Assembly: GCA_024234575.1 (NCBI GenBank)
Contig: JACKOB010000003.1
Span: 1 to 64,000, forward strand
Reading direction: 5' to 3'
Origin: Hahellaceae bacterium
GTDB taxonomy: Bacteria; Pseudomonadota; Gammaproteobacteria; Pseudomonadales; Oleiphilaceae
Length of the DNA: 64,000 nucleotides
The position numbers and the translations under genes are program-made. This document shows positions 54,198 to 62,958 of the stretch, in pieces. Under the pieces are notes generated by a model. The model saw only the letters and a list, made by a program, of their open reading frames with translations. It did no database searches and had not been told where the DNA came from. Positions within the stretch are counted from its first letter, which is position 1; every line of letters starts with the position of its first letter.

Positions 54198-57010
54198 TTT
54201 TCGAACCCCAACGGGCTATAGTCTATATAAATATTACCCAAAGACTCATCCGTCATTTCGTGGATCAATGGCGAAACCACCCGCAATGAATTAGTTAAGA
54301 AAATATCACTTCCTGGAGGAGTTACTGGAGATATCGCAGCACCGGCATACTGGAATAACGCATCTTCATAACTACCAGAATTGTAGGCTTCTTGCGCACC
54401 AAGCACAGTTATTCCGGTGCTAAGTCCGCCAAGTAAACTTGATCCGATCGGCGACTTATTCGCAAACTCAGATGCTACGCCAGCACCGAAGGAAATCATA
54501 TCACTGACACCGACAGATACGGGCGAAAAACTTGATGATTCTTGTTGTAAAGGACCATTACCAGAGCCTATAGACGCCCCTCTACTTGGGTCGTAATCAA
54601 CGGACACCCTATTTTCCATTATGTAGATAAAGTGATTCCGAAGCGATTCATAGTACTTTGGATCCATGCGATTCGCTATTTTAAAGAATTCACCAATCCT
54701 TCTATCTTCCCCTCGAATATTCTGAGCTATCCACTCAAACCTTCTAGTAAAGTGAAACTTCAACCTGGCGCTTAACTCCACAGCTCCCAAAGCTCGATCA
54801 CCCATCGCAGAATAATCAAGAAAATATCCAGTGCCTTCGTATGAGTCTCTTTTAAGCAACTCGATTTCATACCCACTAGGGTCCGTAGCGCTGAGGGGGT
54901 TGTTTCTAACATAACTATAACGATTATAATTCTGACTACTATAAGGCGCCTGCAACACAGGATCAGGCGACAAAAACCGCCCAATGACCGGATCATACAC
55001 CCGCCCGTTCATATGGATTAGGCCGCCGTCTTCGTCTACATTCAAATGCTCGTGGTCTGTAAAGCCCCGATTCTGTGGATAGCCGCTATCCGCACTGGTT
55101 GTTTTTTTACCAAATGGAGAGTAGCCAGAAAGAGTCTCAACTACTTCATCCCCATCCGAAGTTAAAGATACAGAGCCCAGATGATCTCTGTGTAAGTAGA
55201 TATACTTGATAGTCCCACTTTCCGTTGTGTGCTGTAAAAAACTATTTACAAATGCCTTTTGGGAGAGGACTGCACTGCCACTGTCGACAGTTTCTTCATA
55301 TATTCCACCAATGTAGTATGTCTTATCGCCGTTTGGCATCTCCTTTTGGTAGCGCTTCCTGTCTGGTCCATAGTCAAACTTAATGTCACCACCAGATGCC
55401 ATTTCAATAGACTTGGGCTTGTTGAAGGACGTGTAACTGACCGTTTTGCCATTTCTTAGGTTTAGATTTCCATGGGAGTCATACCCAAAACTTGTACTCC
55501 CGATTGAGGTGACAGCGTGTGGCCTGGCGGAGTCATATTTGTATTCCGCTGATCCCGCCATGTATCGAAGATTTCCAAGAACATCGTAGACAAAATCATC
55601 AACAGATACCGTTCCTGTTGCTGCAGTCTTCGTATGTGTGTTCAGACGACCAAGCCCATCATAACTATAGACATCCTCTATGACGCAGTCACCAATACTA
55701 CAAAGCGAATCAGTGCGTCGGCGTAGGTTACCAAGACTATCCCATTCGTAGGTAAAGTTCTGCCAGGCTCCCGCAACATTCGCCGAAGTTAGACCTGTAA
55801 CCATGCCCGTTGCTGGGTCAAAACTACGACTTTCAATAAACTGATTACCGAATTGCTCTTGCGTAATTCCTCCTCGAACGTCAAACGCCTGAACCTCGTA
55901 AAGAACTTCGCTGTTCGTCCCATCAATCACCTGAGACAAGCCCCGGCTATCGTAGACATAATTCACCGTAAAGCCGTTGGGGTATGTTAGCTGACCCAAT
56001 CGACCTTGGGGGTCGTATGCATAGTCCACTATGTAGTTTTGAACGCCGTTAATGTCCCACGATTGATTATCAAGCCGACCCGCCGAGTCGTACTGGTACT
56101 TTATGTCCAGCCCGGCTTGAGTTTCGCGACACAAGCGACCGTTTAATAATTGAGTTGGGTCACACTCCGCCTGCTCATCGTAATACCAATTGGCGGTGGT
56201 CGGTGTTAGAACGTTAACCCAATTATCGGTTCTGGAAACGATACGATTAAGAACATCATATTTGTATTTCGTTATGACGCCATTTTGGTTTTTGCTCTCA
56301 AGGTTGCCGAAGGCATCATAGTTATAGGTAATGGAGCCAATGTCCGGATCCTGTAGGCTGGTTAAATTGTTGGCTTCGCTATAACTCCTTGTCACGACAG
56401 TCGCCGGATTGTCATTGACAATGCTGTACACGATATTTCCATAGGCATCATATTGGAATCGAGTAGTTACGATATCCGTACCATCCGCATTCTCAACTTT
56501 ACTGACTAGAAAGCCCGCTGCATCGTATTCTTCTACCGTTTTTCGTGTTGTCGTCTCCGACGCATCCGAAATGGTCTGAATCATCGTCTTTTTAGTGCCA
56601 CCTCCCGTTCTCGCTTCGTATGAGATAGTGACCTTGGGCTGACCGACAAAGGCTTCAGACTTTGGATACCAAATTTCGGTAGGACGATTCTTGTCATCGT
56701 ACGTTTTGAACTCCGTCCAATATATCTCGCCGTCCAGCTGATACGGCTCAGAGATACGTGAAACTCTGCCAAAAGCATCATATTCCGTTATTACTTTGAC
56801 GGGATCGGACTCAATATAGGTCTCTGTTAGGACTACTCGGCTCATACCGTCGTAATAGCTGACAATAGTTGGGGCAACGGTTAATCCATGATTTACTACT
56901 TTACGAGTTATGACATAGGCCGCCTGACTGACATCGTCACAATTGGTACGACACTTCTCGAAAGTCATACAGTGTTCGCAGGCGCTGGTTGGCGAAAGGT
57001 GTTTTAACAA
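54194..57010 (-). CDS. Rhs/YD-repeat polymorphic toxin, N-terminally truncated
   Basis: A 938-aa frame. Residues about 30-710 are YD repeats of an Rhs shell (YDAFGRVSRISEP, YDSAGRLDNQSWD, YDGLGRLNTHTK and many more), ending in the core close DPSGY. Residues 714-938 form a tip I cannot assign; it contains a Gly/Ser/Ala-rich hydrophobic region (SVGVSDMISFGAGVASEF and further) that could contact membranes. The frame opens at a TTG without a ribosome site, and the expected long N-terminal part is missing: upstream, a FG-GAP fragment lies in another frame. Intact Rhs proteins are usually 1400 aa or more. Expression of the tip is thus doubtful. Confidence 0.75.
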   Translation of the reverse strand: MLKHLSPTSACEHCMTFEKCRTNCDDVSQAAYVITRKVVNHGLTVAPTIVSYYDGMSRVVLTETYIESDPVKVITEYDAFGRVSRISEPYQLDGEIYWTEFKTYDDKNRPTEIWYPKSEAFVGQPKVTISYEARTGGGTKKTMIQTISDASETTTRKTVEEYDAAGFLVSKVENADGTDIVTTRFQYDAYGNIVYSIVNDNPATVVTRSYSEANNLTSLQDPDIGSITYNYDAFGNLESKNQNGVITKYKYDVLNRIVSRTDNWVNVLTPTTANWYYDEQAECDPTQLLNGRLCRETQAGLDIKYQYDSAGRLDNQSWDINGVQNYIVDYAYDPQGRLGQLTYPNGFTVNYVYDSRGLSQVIDGTNSEVLYEVQAFDVRGGITQEQFGNQFIESRSFDPATGMVTGLTSANVAGAWQNFTYEWDSLGNLRRRTDSLCSIGDCVIEDVYSYDGLGRLNTHTKTAATGTVSVDDFVYDVLGNLRYMAGSAEYKYDSARPHAVTSIGSTSFGYDSHGNLNLRNGKTVSYTSFNKPKSIEMASGGDIKFDYGPDRKRYQKEMPNGDKTYYIGGIYEETVDSGSAVLSQKAFVNSFLQHTTESGTIKYIYLHRDHLGSVSLTSDGDEVVETLSGYSPFGKKTTSADSGYPQNRGFTDHEHLNVDEDGGLIHMNGRVYDPVIGRFLSPDPVLQAPYSSQNYNRYSYVRNNPLSATDPSGYEIELLKRDSYEGTGYFLDYSAMGDRALGAVELSARLKFHFTRRFEWIAQNIRGEDRRIGEFFKIANRMDPKYYESLRNHFIYIMENRVSVDYDPSRGASIGSGNGPLQQESSSFSPVSVGVSDMISFGAGVASEFANKSPIGSSLLGGLSTGITVLGAQEAYNSGSYEDALFQYAGAAISPVTPPGSDIFLTNSLRVVSPLIHEMTDESLGNIYIDYSPLGFEK
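54959..56033. repeat. repeat A, copy 2: Rhs core in the main gene (1075 bp)
   Basis: The counterpart of 51984-53057, lying inside the larger Rhs gene. Homology stops exactly at 56033, after which the main gene continues with its own YD repeats while the orphan copy changes to junction DNA. The frame is intact here (7 T at 55102-55108). Confidence 0.93.
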
Positions 57011-57398
57011 GGCTCTTCAATTCAGCTGCTGTTAGGAAGAGTCGCTCCCCGTCCTTCGTTTCAATAAGAAGTTCGTCGACCCCGTCTGAATCGCCATCGA
57101 TAGCACTAAGCTTGAGCTCTTCAATGGGATACCCCTGAAGGTCAGTAAGGACACTCACTTCCATCGTTCCTCCATTGCTCAATAGAAAGAAGTGCTTACC
57201 GCCATCCACTGACTGCGCAAAAATATCAATAACGCCATCACCATCGAAGTCGCCTTTTATCAGCGAGAAAGCCCCGACAGACAACTCATCCAATAGGACA
57301 ATTTCACCGCTCCCATCTGTGGCGGCATAATTTTCACCGTCATTCGAGATCAAGACATTGTTCAAATGTTCGAACGCACTGCCAGCAGATGTAGCCAA
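56937..57398 (-). pseudogene. FG-GAP/VCBS fragment of an Rhs N-terminal region
   Basis: A 153-aa open frame with two calcium-loop-like repeats (KGDFDGDGVIDIF and AIDGDSDGVDELL), the pattern of FG-GAP/VCBS propeller blades found in the N-terminal half of SpvB/TcdB-like Rhs toxins. Its 3' end overlaps the start of the larger Rhs frame in a different phase. The region normally lying between these parts, often over 500 residues, is missing, so this looks like a deletion scar. Its 5' end is cut at about 57398, where a gene on the other strand begins. Confidence 0.6.
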
Positions 57399-57645
57399 TG
57401 GCGGTGTTTTAATTGTAGGAATTTACAATGGCAAAGCCGTTATCTGGGATGAACAAAATGGCGTTAGGGATCTCAAGTTGTTTACAGAAGCGCACCTTGG
57501 AGAGGATCTCAGCGGATGGGTATTGGTGACTGCATCGGCACTTTCAGAAAACGGAATGCATATTGTAGGTTCTATGAAAGCTGCCGATCAGCATAGCGAG
57601 GGCTACCTTTTATCCATTCCACCGGAGTGCAGCAGTGAATGGTAG
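57358..57645 (+). pseudogene. C-terminal remnant of a HAF-repeat protein
   Basis: The 95-aa frame carries a single HAF-type repeat: GGVLIVGIYNGKAVIWDEQNG, then LSGWVLVTASALSENGMHIVGS. HAF proteins contain many such repeats, so the gene is cut at its 5' side. The cut lies near 57360-57398, where it meets the cut 5' end of the Rhs fragment on the opposite strand; two truncated genes thus abut. A hairpin follows downstream. Confidence 0.55.
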
Positions 57646-57724
57646 TTGGAATATTTTGGACGGGTAGGGGCACCACTATTTTGTCTCTACCTTTAGTAGG
57701 TATAGGCGAGGCTGAAAGCTCTGC

Positions 57725-57760
57725 GAGTGTTGGCGATCATGGCATTGCCAACACTCAGTT
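57725..57760 (+). terminator. hairpin after the HAF remnant
   Basis: A perfect 10-bp stem (GAGTGTTGGC with GCCAACACTC, 12-nt loop) followed by AGTTTTCT on the plus strand. It fits the end of the HAF-type gene better than the converging binding-protein gene, whose side has no T tract. Confidence 0.55.
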
Positions 57761-57777
57761 TTCTACTCAGTGTACTC

Positions 57778-58527
57778 CTAGAAAAACTCCCGCATAATTT
57801 TTTCTACATCGATTTGTTTGATGCCTTCGTTGAAGCTGGTAGCCAGTTTCTGGCCGCGACTTCCTTTTTTGAAGCAGATATAGAGCTGCTTGTCTTCTAA
57901 AACGTTATCGTTGAACGTTATCTTCCCTGCACTGGATTTGAGGCTGGGGTCGGTTTTTAGCAAATAGGCTAAAACGTTTTTATCAATGACGGCAAGGTCT
58001 AATCTACCTGATCCCAGTTTAAGCAAATTTTTAACATCGTCGCTGGCAGCGCTGGTTTGCAGCAGTCCTCTGGCGGTCATATCGTCAAATTCAGCGGTGT
58101 TTACGTAGCCGCTAACGATCCCAATTTTGTACTTTTTCAGATCGTCCATATTTGCCCAGCTAATGTTGGCATTAGCGGCTTGAGCAAAACCAAGAGGCCC
58201 CGAGCCCATTGGTTCAGACAAAATAAAGTCAGCCTTCAGTTCTTCTGCATAGTATTCGGGGAAGTAGCCATCGTAATTAGGATCTTCTTTGGCAAGGTGC
58301 ACTGCGCGTTTCCAAGGGTAAAATTCCACTTTCAAGTCATAACCCACGGCAGCGAAGGCGGCTTTAGCGACGGCCACGCTGGCGCCCTGAGAGGCGAGCG
58401 ATTCGCTGGTGTAGGGAGGCCAGTCAAGGGAGGTCAGTGTTACTTTTTCTGCCGCTGTAATACTGTTTGATAGTGCCAAACCGCCAAAAACCATAATGCT
58501 GGTGGTGAGACGAGTGAGTAATTTCAT
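57778..58527 (-). CDS. periplasmic substrate-binding protein, family 3
   Basis: A 249-aa protein with a Sec signal peptide (cleavage near residue 26, ITAAE). The mature part starts with LTSLDWPPYTSESL, the pattern of amino-acid-type solute-binding proteins, and continues through YFPEYYAEE and SEPMGSGPLGF. No permease or ATPase genes are adjacent. Instead a chemoreceptor gene lies 18 bp upstream in the same direction, so it may present a ligand to that receptor. The ligand is unknown. Confidence 0.85.
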   Translation of the reverse strand: MKLLTRLTTSIMVFGGLALSNSITAAEKVTLTSLDWPPYTSESLASQGASVAVAKAAFAAVGYDLKVEFYPWKRAVHLAKEDPNYDGYFPEYYAEELKADFILSEPMGSGPLGFAQAANANISWANMDDLKKYKIGIVSGYVNTAEFDDMTARGLLQTSAASDDVKNLLKLGSGRLDLAVIDKNVLAYLLKTDPSLKSSAGKITFNDNVLEDKQLYICFKKGSRGQKLATSFNEGIKQIDVEKIMREFF

Positions 58528-58545
58528 AGCTGGGTTCCTTATTAT

Positions 58546-60295
58546 TTATACGTGTTTAAACTGTGAAATCAGGGCGTTTAACTGACTAACCAGTGCCGCT
58601 AATTCTTCACTGGAGGTATGGGTATGTTTCGCTGCATCGGCCACCTCGCTGGTCAGATGACTGATAGTGACAATGCTTTTATCTATGCTTTCTGCGGCGG
58701 CTGCCTGTTCTTCTGTGGCATGGGATATCTGCTGGCTGGTTTGGTGAATAGCGTTTACCGAGGCCAGTATGGTGGTAATGGCGGATTTTGTTTTTCCGGA
58801 CTGTTCAATGGTGTCGCCAGCTTTGGTGTTGCTCGAGTCGATATGCGAAACCGCTTTTTTGGCACCGGTTTGCAAGGCTTCAATCATGCGTTGAATTTCA
58901 GTGGTTGAGTCGCCGGTTCTTTGGGCCAGTGATCTTACTTCATCAGCAACAACAGCAAAGCCTCTGCCTTGTTCACCGGCTCGTGCCGCTTCAATAGCGG
59001 CATTCAGTGCCAGTAGATTGGTTTGTTCGGATATGGCGCGAATTACGTCCAGTACCGAGCCAATCTCTTCTGAGTTTTTTGCGAGGGTCTGGATAACGTC
59101 ACGACTTTGCTGGATGTCGTCTGTAAGTGTTTTGATGGCGACCAGGGTGGCGGCCAGTACCGACTCACCTTCGTTACAGGCGGCTTGGGCTTCTGTCACT
59201 TGTTGCACCGCTTCATCGGTGTTCTGATTAATGCCTTTTACGGTCACCGCCATTTCTGTTGTTGCTGTGGCAACCAGTTCGGTCTCCTGGCGCAATCTGT
59301 CGCTATTGGCATTGGTCTTTTCGCTGATCACGGCGCTCTCTTCGGCTGCATGGGAGAGGCTGTCTGTCGCCTGATGCACATTACCAATGATGCTGCTAAA
59401 TTTGGCTACCATCGAGTTAAACGCTGTGCCAATGGCGCCAACTTCATCATTGCCGGTGTAATTCACGCGGCGTGTCAGGTCATTGTTTTGCTCGATACTT
59501 TCGATTACCGACTGCAGGCGCTTGATAGGGCGAACAATTGATCTGGCAAGCAGGTAGCCCACTACCAGGCTGATAATAATCGCCGCAAAGGTAATGCTGT
59601 AAAGGGCCGTTTGCAGGCTGTCGGTTTGCTGCACGACCACCTCGCTTGAAGACAGTACTTCGGCGGCAGCCTTTTCGACTTTATTACTGGCTTCACGAAC
59701 GCCTTTGCCTGCGTCTTTTGTGTGTTCGGCGGCTTGTTCAAGAATGGTTTGAAACATCGCGCTCATCGAGTTGCTGACAGAGCTGGCCTGGGAAACTGTA
59801 TAGGCAATCTTCTTTTGAGAGTCACCGTTTTGGGTTTGATCAATGGCCTTCTTTATCGCCGAGTTGAAATCTGAGAGATATATCAATACAACATCGCCAG
59901 CCTCACCTAATTCTGCGTCGACTAGTGATTTCAGATATTCTTTCTTTCAGATTTTTCTCTGCAGTGTCGGCATTTTTAATTGATTGGCTGTCGGTGGTAA
60001 TGACCGACTCATAACGCCAGAACAGGTATTGGGAATAAAGGCTATAAGCATCTTGCGTTAAGCTTTGCAGGTGCGAGATTTTCTCTTGCTGACTGATGAG
60101 TTTTTTTTGTTCACCAATAGCACTGTATTGGTTTTGTATAAAGGCTCCCTGACCATCAATTTTTGCACTCATCGCATTGATTTGTTTAGCAATATACAGC
60201 ATCGAAAATGCCAATATCAGAACAAAGCAGGCGCTCATTAAAAGTGCCCGATGAAATATGGTCAGTGAACCCCTTTTTTTGGTGCTCGAAGACAT
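58546..60295 (-). pseudogene. methyl-accepting chemotaxis protein, split by a frameshift
   Basis: The gene would code for a chemoreceptor of about 580 aa. The first part (from ATG 60295, with GAGGAA upstream) has an N-terminal membrane helix (ALLMSACFVLILAFSMLYIA) and a sensor region. The second part has a second helix ([17 protein letters not shown]), a HAMP domain, and the signalling hairpin with [24 protein letters not shown] sequence and [15 protein letters not shown]. The frames join if one A is removed from GAAAGAA at about 59940-59947: LKE then [17 protein letters not shown] continues into the second part. Either a real mutation or a sequencing error. Confidence 0.85.
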
Positions 60296-60533
60296 GTGCT
60301 GATTCCTCGTGCAAGTGCGATGCACTCTATTTCTATAGTTATAGTTCAGAATATACAGATGGACAATAAACATACAAAAAGTGGGTGCATAAAACTGGCT
60401 GTTTTCCAACCAGCTAAAGCTGAACTACTATTTAAAAGCGAATTCATTTACTACTTCGTGCTGTACGCAGGCGAGGCGTGTTGTTTATGACGAGGTAGTA
60501 GCAATCAGTGCAAGTAAACTATGGCTAACGACT

Positions 60534-61712
60534 ATGAGTTTGTATCTGGTAAAAAACGGCGAAGTCTTTAGTCCTGCCTATCTTGGGCGTCGGGATATAT
60601 TGTTGGGCGGTCATAAAGTGTTGGCGATAGCAGAGCCAGGGAGCTTGTTACTGCGCGGGTTAGCGGTGACTGAAATCGATGCGGCCGAGATGAAAGTGGT
60701 ACCCGGCTTTGTTGATTCTTTGGTGCATGTTACCGGTGGCGGTGGAGAAGGTGGTTTTACCTCCCGCACACCAGAGATGCAGCTGAGTGAAGCTATCATC
60801 GGCGGCACCACGACATTGGTTGGCGTGTTGGGCACCGATTCGATCACGCGAACATTGGCAAACCTGCTTGCCAAGGCACGGGCACTGGATGAAGAAGGGC
60901 TGACTTGCCTGTGCCATACAGGTTCGTATCAAGTGCCGGTAAAAACACTAACGGGGTCAATTCAGGAGGACATCCTGTTGGTGAAAGAGTTTATCGGTGT
61001 GGGGGAAGTCGCTATTGCCGATCACCGCTCAAGCCAGCCAACCGTTCAGGAGTTGGCACGCATTGCCGCTGAAGCGAGAGTTGGGGGGATGTTATCGGGG
61101 AAGGCGGGTATCGTTAGTGTGCATGTGGGTGATGGAAGCGGCAAACTCGACCTGCTCGAAGCCGTAGCCGAGTCGACAGACATTCCCATCAGCCAGTTTT
61201 ATCCTACCCATATCAATCGATCAAGAGCGTTGCTGGAGGCAGGTAAGGACTTTACTCGCCGAGGCGGTGTGATTGACCTGACAACCAGCACCACTTCCCA
61301 GATTTTAGAACTGGGTGAAGTTGCCGCGAGTGAAGCATTGGCAGAGCTTCTGGCTGAAGGCGTCGACCCGATGATGATGACGATGAGTTCTGATGGCAAC
61401 GCTAGTTTGCCAAGCTTTAATGCTCGTGGTGAGCTTGTCGAGTTGAAGGTTGGACGTCCGGCGTCATTGCATGCGTCATTTGCAGAGGCAGTGAACAAAT
61501 ACCACGCAGATTTCACGTCAGTGCTAACCACCATTACTTCTGCCCCGGCAAAATTGCTGAAGCTACCCAATAAAGGCCGTCTTCATCCCGGTGCCGATGC
61601 CGATCTGGTGTTGCTAGAGAAAGATGGATTGGCCGTAAACTCGGTAATCTCTAAAGGCAGGTTAATGATGTATGACCGGCAAGTAGTTGTGAAGGGGGTA
61701 TTTGAGCTGTGA
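60534..61712 (+). CDS. iadA: isoaspartyl dipeptidase (beta-aspartyl peptidase) homologue
   Basis: A 392-aa amidohydrolase that in E. coli splits isoaspartyl dipeptides. The family motif GGGGEGGFTSRTPEMQ is present. Likely metal ligands are seen in VHVGDGSG and YPTHINRS (His residues) and SSDGNAS (Asp). The HxH motif that starts the metal site is changed: E. coli has QHVH, here SLVH. The bridging lysine is replaced by Glu (GVGEVAIADHRS); this variant occurs in some relatives as far as I recall. Length matches E. coli (390). Activity may be changed. It is 7 bp before the regulator gene. Confidence 0.85.
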   Translation: MSLYLVKNGEVFSPAYLGRRDILLGGHKVLAIAEPGSLLLRGLAVTEIDAAEMKVVPGFVDSLVHVTGGGGEGGFTSRTPEMQLSEAIIGGTTTLVGVLGTDSITRTLANLLAKARALDEEGLTCLCHTGSYQVPVKTLTGSIQEDILLVKEFIGVGEVAIADHRSSQPTVQELARIAAEARVGGMLSGKAGIVSVHVGDGSGKLDLLEAVAESTDIPISQFYPTHINRSRALLEAGKDFTRRGGVIDLTTSTTSQILELGEVAASEALAELLAEGVDPMMMTMSSDGNASLPSFNARGELVELKVGRPASLHASFAEAVNKYHADFTSVLTTITSAPAKLLKLPNKGRLHPGADADLVLLEKDGLAVNSVISKGRLMMYDRQVVVKGVFEL

Positions 61713-61719
61713 GCCTTGC

Positions 61720-62736
61720 ATGGTGAAAACCACTTCTTCTACCCCCATATCAAACACTAAGCAAGCGGCAGGCGCTATGGAACCAGGCGCGATGAAATTA
61801 GCGCTCTGGCCATTACGTGGGTTTTCGTGTCTGGCATTTGCATCCGTGGTCGAATCAATTGCCGCCTGCAATGAAATTTCTGGTGAAGTCTTGGTAGAGT
61901 TGAGCATTGTTGCGCTCAGCGATGTGGTTGTGGGGGATATGGGGGTGCGTATTCAGAGCCAGAAGCACCCGGATGACAACGAGTGGGATCTAGTTATTCT
62001 CTGCGGTAGCGCTGAGTACGATACGGACGACGACACCGATGTTATCGAATGGCTAAGTCGGCAACGTATGTCTCACCGAGTCATCGGCAGCGTGGCGTCA
62101 GCAACGCGATTGCTGGCTAAGGCGGGTATTCTTAATGGCGCAAAATCGAGCTTACATGGGCGGGACTTTAAAGAACTACAGGCGCTTTATCCCCGGGTTA
62201 TTTTATCGACAGATGTCTTTTCTTTTGATCGCAACAAGCTGACTTGTCGCGGAGGTTCAGCGGCCCTGGATATGATGGTTTTCTATTTGGGGCGCTGTTT
62301 CGGCGTTGAACTGGCAGAAGCTATTTCACGCTACTTTGTACAGATAAGGGTGGGGGGCTGGTCACCAACGCCCCGTAAAGAGCTGTCATCCCGTGATGTG
62401 CTGGAACAGCCGAAGCTGGCAGAAGCGCTTGAATTAATGGAAAACAACATCGAAGAGCCGTTGACCACCGATGACCTGGCCTATCATGTTGGTATCTCCC
62501 GCAGACAACTAGAACGGCTGTTCAAGCGGCACCTGGACACAGTGCCTTCTCGTTATTACCTGCAATATCGCTTAGAAAAAGGACGGGCGCAGTTACTTCA
62601 GTCAGTCGATTCGATCAGTGCAATTGCATTGGCCTGCGGCTTTTCGTCTGGCGCACATTTCAGTACTTCCTATCGTAACTTTTTTGGACTGTCACCCAGC
62701 GAAGAGCGACAGCAGATCAAAAGCCCAAATGATTGA
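61720..62736 (+). CDS. GlxA-family AraC regulator, ArgR-like
   Basis: A 338-aa regulator with an N-terminal DJ-1/PfpI-like domain (residues about 20-190) and a C-terminal AraC DNA-binding domain of about 100 residues: TDDLAYHVGISRRQLERLFK and IALACGFSSGAHFSTSYR are its two helix-turn-helix units. Pseudomonas ArgR, which activates arginine uptake and the succinyltransferase pathway, has this same domain order and lies before aruC. The next gene here is an AstC/ArgD aminotransferase, so the same role is likely. The ATG at 61720 is preferred over TTG at 61702. Confidence 0.85.
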   Translation: MVKTTSSTPISNTKQAAGAMEPGAMKLALWPLRGFSCLAFASVVESIAACNEISGEVLVELSIVALSDVVVGDMGVRIQSQKHPDDNEWDLVILCGSAEYDTDDDTDVIEWLSRQRMSHRVIGSVASATRLLAKAGILNGAKSSLHGRDFKELQALYPRVILSTDVFSFDRNKLTCRGGSAALDMMVFYLGRCFGVELAEAISRYFVQIRVGGWSPTPRKELSSRDVLEQPKLAEALELMENNIEEPLTTDDLAYHVGISRRQLERLFKRHLDTVPSRYYLQYRLEKGRAQLLQSVDSISAIALACGFSSGAHFSTSYRNFFGLSPSEERQQIKSPND

Positions 62737-62814
62737 GCAATATTCAGTTATTGATCGAAAAGGTAGAGCAATAACGATTAGTGTTAACGGCAATCGCACA
62801 ATTCTGTAAGCAGG

Positions 62815-62830
62815 TGTCGCAAATCAGAAT
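62815..62830 (+). promoter_or_regulatory. candidate ArgR-type (AraC) half-site
   Basis: TGTCGC followed after six bases by GAAT resembles the Pseudomonas ArgR half-site TGTCGC-N6-GNAA with one mismatch. It lies 132 bases before the aminotransferase start. A weaker related sequence, AATCGC, lies 23 bases upstream (62792-62797). Motif match only. Confidence 0.35.
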
Positions 62831-62958
62831 TCATTTACATCCCTCGTTACCTAGAATAGAGTCTGAAACTGACGGTGCGCTTGCGCTTGTTAGAGCGTCT
62901 GGGTTATCGGATACAAGGATCGTCCAGTCAGGAATTTTAGTAAATAAAAGGTGAATGA

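Noticed and set aside
49618..57645. Type VI secretion or prophage island
   Set aside because: No VgrG, PAAR, Hcp, integrase, phage or IS transposase gene is seen in the window; only Rhs-type pieces and putative immunity genes are present.
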